Origin: Cryptomeria japonica
Taxonomy: Eukaryota; Streptophyta; Pinopsida; Cupressales; Cupressaceae
Reading direction: 5' to 3'
DNA: 60,000 bases
Assembly (NCBI RefSeq): GCF_030272615.1
Contig: NC_081406.1
Span: forward strand, 113,431,783-113,491,782
The translations under genes were made by a program, and so were the position numbers. Position 1 is the stretch's first letter. Every line of letters begins with the position of its first letter. This document shows, one piece after another, positions 58,264-60,000 of the stretch. The notes beneath the pieces were generated by a model, which was not told where the DNA came from, searched no databases, and saw nothing but the letters and a program-made list of their open reading frames with translations.

Positions 58264-60000
58264 ACTATTTATATATTATTGTGGTCCATCATTTTGAGTT
58301 GAAAACTACATTGTTAATCTTTTAATTTATTATTATTAATATTATTTTTAAGAATTCTTTATTTTGTTTACAAGTAGTCTTAATAGTAAAAAAGAGGTCA
58401 AATTACATTTTTTTCCTTCTATATATTTTTTTCAAAGCACTGCCCCAAACCCCTTTCCATGTCATCCAAAGGAATATACACTACCCTTCAACTTGCTTGT
58501 TTATATCTCTCTTTAAAATAAAATTTATATTTTCTTTCCTTTTATGCCTTTCTATCTTTTTTAACAAACTTTTTCTTTTACAAGTGCACATGAAACTGAG
58601 TTATTTTCTCCTTACTATTCTTTGTTGACCCCTTTCCTAAAATTCCTTCTACTTGTTAGGATAATTTGTTGCAATAGGATGAAATTATTGATAGTTTTAT
58701 TAACAAAAATATTCTCTTTTCTTCATTCTAATGCACTTTTTTATAGAGATGATGCATTTGTAAATGATGAATATCATCTAACATCTAATCCCCCATAGGT
58801 CAATATTTTTTATTAAGGTAAAACATGTTTTGAAGGGGCCCTAAAACCCCAAACAATAAATTGCCTAAAACTATAAAATAATGGAGAACCAATAGCTAAC
58901 CATCGGCAAAACAATAGCTAAACAATTTGAACAACAAAATAGGGGCTAAGACCCATATAGAACCAAGAATAACTTTAATTAACCACCCCCCAGGAAAAAG
59001 TGTAAAATCCTAGTGAATTAGACATTCTTTTTGGGGGGGAATTTTCATATTGATGGCAAAAAAAATTTTCAAAATAGGGGAAAAACTTATTTTGTGTTGG
59101 CGATTTTTTTCTAGGGTACGAAAATTTCATAAATTTCTAGCGAATAATACCTTGTTGTATGGGGAAAATATATATTATAGGAGGCGAATATTTTTTTGTT
59201 TAAAGGAACAAATATATAATTGTATGGGCAAAAAATTTTACTCTAAAGGAAAAATTATTTAAGTATATTGGCAATTTTTATCCACTACTTGAAAATTATT
59301 TAATTTGTTTGGCTAATATTTTATTATTTATCAAAAAATATATATTTTATTGGCGATTTGATCAATTAATTGCCATTAATAGATAAGGAATATCACATCA
59401 CATCAGTACATCACATTGAGTCTGGATTCTGCACGATGTATCGATAAGTACAACCTCTTTGACATGTGAAGGGTGACACGTACCTAAAATCCATCAATTA
59501 TTTTAAACTGTTCGATGATCATAGATCAATGGCTGAAATTTTATTTTGGCCCAATTTTTGAAAGATAACATAGTTCACCAGAAAGTGCCTGAAACATAAT
59601 GTTGGTCATTTAATATATGTCTAGTCAGTAACTGAAATCCACTATGTCCCACGACTTCCAATGTGGTACTTGCCAACTTGGTACTGGTTTATAGTTGTTT
59701 CCAATTTCTCACACTAGTGCATTTATGGGAAAGATTTGCAGAGATACACAAAAGATTTACAAAAAATTAAAGGAATTAATACGGTTAGAGAAGTATTTAT
59801 TACAATCAAGAGCTTCAACTATTTATATACGATCTCTTCTTCTTTCATCTTCAATTAGCCTTTGCCATTTGGTAGATAAATCATCGGAGCTCACTATATT
59901 TAAATTTTGCCTCTCAAGTTGTTTAATTTGGTAGTCTGATTTGTCAAGATGGACACTCCTATCCACCTGAGAAGCATTTATGCAGAGGACCAGAGGGCCT
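58264..60000. other. Unassigned AT-rich sequence
   Basis: No supported gene. 58800-58980 has A-rich text with AAAACCCCAAAC. 59041-59370 has short repeated GGCGAATTTTT-like units. At 59712 a CACTAGTGCATT may be a CACTA left terminus. Confidence 0.5.

Noticed and set aside
57458-60000. Host gene at the right end
   Set aside because: ORFs are at most 79 codons, without domains or consistent splice signals.

Overview
The window looks like nuclear DNA from a large, repeat-rich seed plant genome. It is AT-rich. The coding material I can recognise belongs to plant CACTA, Ty3 (Tat/Ogre-like) and Copia elements. Introns have plant-type GT/AG borders, and the elements are nested with target-site duplications (TSDs). 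A conifer, perhaps Cupressaceae, is my weak guess from the style of the Copia family and the long non-gag-pol ORF. I see no intact host gene, rRNA gene, tRNA gene or CRISPR array.

Layout. 1-6.5 kb is the 3' part of a CACTA (En/Spm) DNA transposon: the C-terminal end of a TNP2-like transposase (DUF4218, DUF4216, poly-Asp tail), then a second multi-exon gene joining a SET-domain-like region to a plant Transposase_24-type region. 6.5-14.6 kb is mostly unassigned. It holds one exon-like fragment (6925-7182), a GA-rich tract, a 230-bp palindrome and a CACTA-type right terminus ending TAGTG at 12222.

14.6-38 kb is a non-autonomous LTR element with a long ORF that is neither gag nor pol. It is split by an 18.5-kb Ty3/Tat element (17078-35585, TSD TATAC). 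The Tat element has a tRNA-Trp-like primer site, gag, protease, G-patch, RT, two RNase H domains and integrase, all decayed. On its minus strand it carries an intron-containing plant mobile domain (PMD) gene.

38.1-45.2 kb is a full-length degraded Copia element (Copia-1). 45.2-48.3 kb is old repeat-derived sequence with a diverged direct duplication. 48.3-57.2 kb is a small non-autonomous LTR element (TSD CTTAG) into which a second Copia (Copia-2, 49746-56437, TSD ATGGT) has inserted. 57.2-60 kb holds an orphan Ty3 primer-binding site and unassigned AT-rich DNA, with a possible CACTA terminus at 59712.

How the parts relate. The ORF-carrying element and both Copia elements share a duplicated polypurine tract and homologous LTR 3' halves, so the ORF element is probably mobilised by that Copia family. 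In-frame stops are mostly Gln-to-TAG/TAA, Arg-to-TGA or Trp-to-stop changes, the pattern expected from deamination of methylated cytosines in silenced repeats. The least ordinary items are the SET domain inside a CACTA gene, the antisense PMD gene, and the ORF element with its shared 3' signals.
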